Shown here piece by piece: positions 63,517 through 64,000 of a DNA stretch of 64,000 nt (position 1 is the stretch's first letter; every line of letters begins with the position of its first letter). The notes beneath the pieces were generated by a model. It ran no database searches, was not told the DNA's origin, and saw only the letters and a program-made list of their open reading frames with translations. Position numbers and translations under genes: made by a program. Source of the stretch: Siphlonurus alternatus (lineage: Eukaryota; Arthropoda; Insecta; Ephemeroptera; Siphlonuridae); assembly GCA_949825025.1 (NCBI GenBank), contig OX463778.1:35170616-35234615 (forward strand). The letters are read 5' to 3'.

Positions 63517-64000
63517 CTGTGGCGAGATTACATTCAACCATCATGTAAAAACCTGCATTACTCTCTAACATGATGTCTTATTGCATCATGCTCTCTACAC
63601 ACCCTTGTAAAGTAGCTTCATTATTTTAATGGAAGATGAAATAACATAATATGAAGGACATTATTGACTTTGTAGCATATTATGTTTAAATAATTGCAGT
63701 AAAATGGGGATTCTTTGGTCTATAAATATGTATGTACTGAAGGATGCTGCAAATTTAAGTACAATGACATGATGAATTTTACTTTGTTTTAAAACGATTT
63801 TGAGAATGTTTAAAATAAATATATTAAATCTATAGGGTGAGTAACTTTGTATACTATAATATGTAATATTAAGTACCGGTATGCTTTTTGTGTAGTTAAC
63901 AACTTGGTTCCAGTATGATTTTTATTTTTTTTTTTTTACTGTAGTATTATTGATATGACATTTATGTTACTGTATATTTACTATATTTATATACTAGGCT
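63517..64000 (-). other. DHX34 intron continuing beyond the window edge
   Basis: AT-rich sequence upstream of the first visible DHX34 exon (acceptor ctcgccacag). I see no further exon before the window ends. Confidence 0.6.

Overview
The window looks like arthropod nuclear DNA, most likely from a crustacean. It is very AT-rich, has GT-AG introns, and is packed with small inverted-repeat transposons. Three gene families are recognisable: a head-to-tail polyubiquitin gene, the NMD helicase DHX34, and a cluster of EcKL (ecdysteroid-kinase-like, CHK-kinase-like) genes of the kind expanded in insects and crustaceans. No species can be named from sequence alone.

Layout. Positions 1-29 kb are mostly non-coding AT-rich DNA dotted with GC-richer islands of 150-350 bp. 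They also hold a LINE tail (7.3 kb), many inverted-repeat elements (5.7, 7.6, 16.2, 18.0, 25.7, 28.3 kb) and two larger TA-flanked elements with subterminal repeats (15.4-18.0 and 19.3-21.2 kb). A few short splice-bounded candidate exons (0.3-1.2, 9.7, 10.8, 23.5, 25.2, 27.2 kb) cannot be assigned to a known protein. A 12-repeat polyubiquitin gene lies on the minus strand at 29.65-32.40 kb; a 3' splice site sits just before its ATG, and a candidate TATA promoter with a first exon lies near 36.8 kb. Positions 33-42 kb are repeats: hAT-type MITEs with exact 8-bp target duplications, palindromes and microsatellites.

From 42.3 kb to the right edge the window is one gene on the minus strand, the C-terminal 582 codons of a DHX34-like helicase. 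I can place ten exons whose phases all agree. Nine lie at 57.7-63.5 kb. The tenth, encoding the final zinc finger and stop, lies alone at 42.29-42.46 kb. The last intron is therefore about 15.2 kb and carries an EcKL cluster on the opposite (plus) strand: A (44.1-45.4 kb), B (47.7-50.9 kb, split by a nearly perfect 1.95-kb palindrome), C (53.2-54.4 kb, intact) and a decayed copy D (56.0-57.0 kb). Two 1.4-1.7 kb hAT-type elements and a LINE reverse-transcriptase fragment share the intron.

Functionally, polyubiquitin supplies ubiquitin, here with Ser instead of Thr at residue 22 in all 12 copies. DHX34 is a nonsense-mediated-decay factor. The EcKL enzymes are predicted small-molecule kinases (ecdysteroid or xenobiotic phosphorylation). 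The most notable points are the antisense nesting of the kinase cluster in the helicase intron, the frame-preserving palindrome inside kinase B, the uniform T22S ubiquitin, and the density of foldback elements centred on TGACGTCA-type palindromes.
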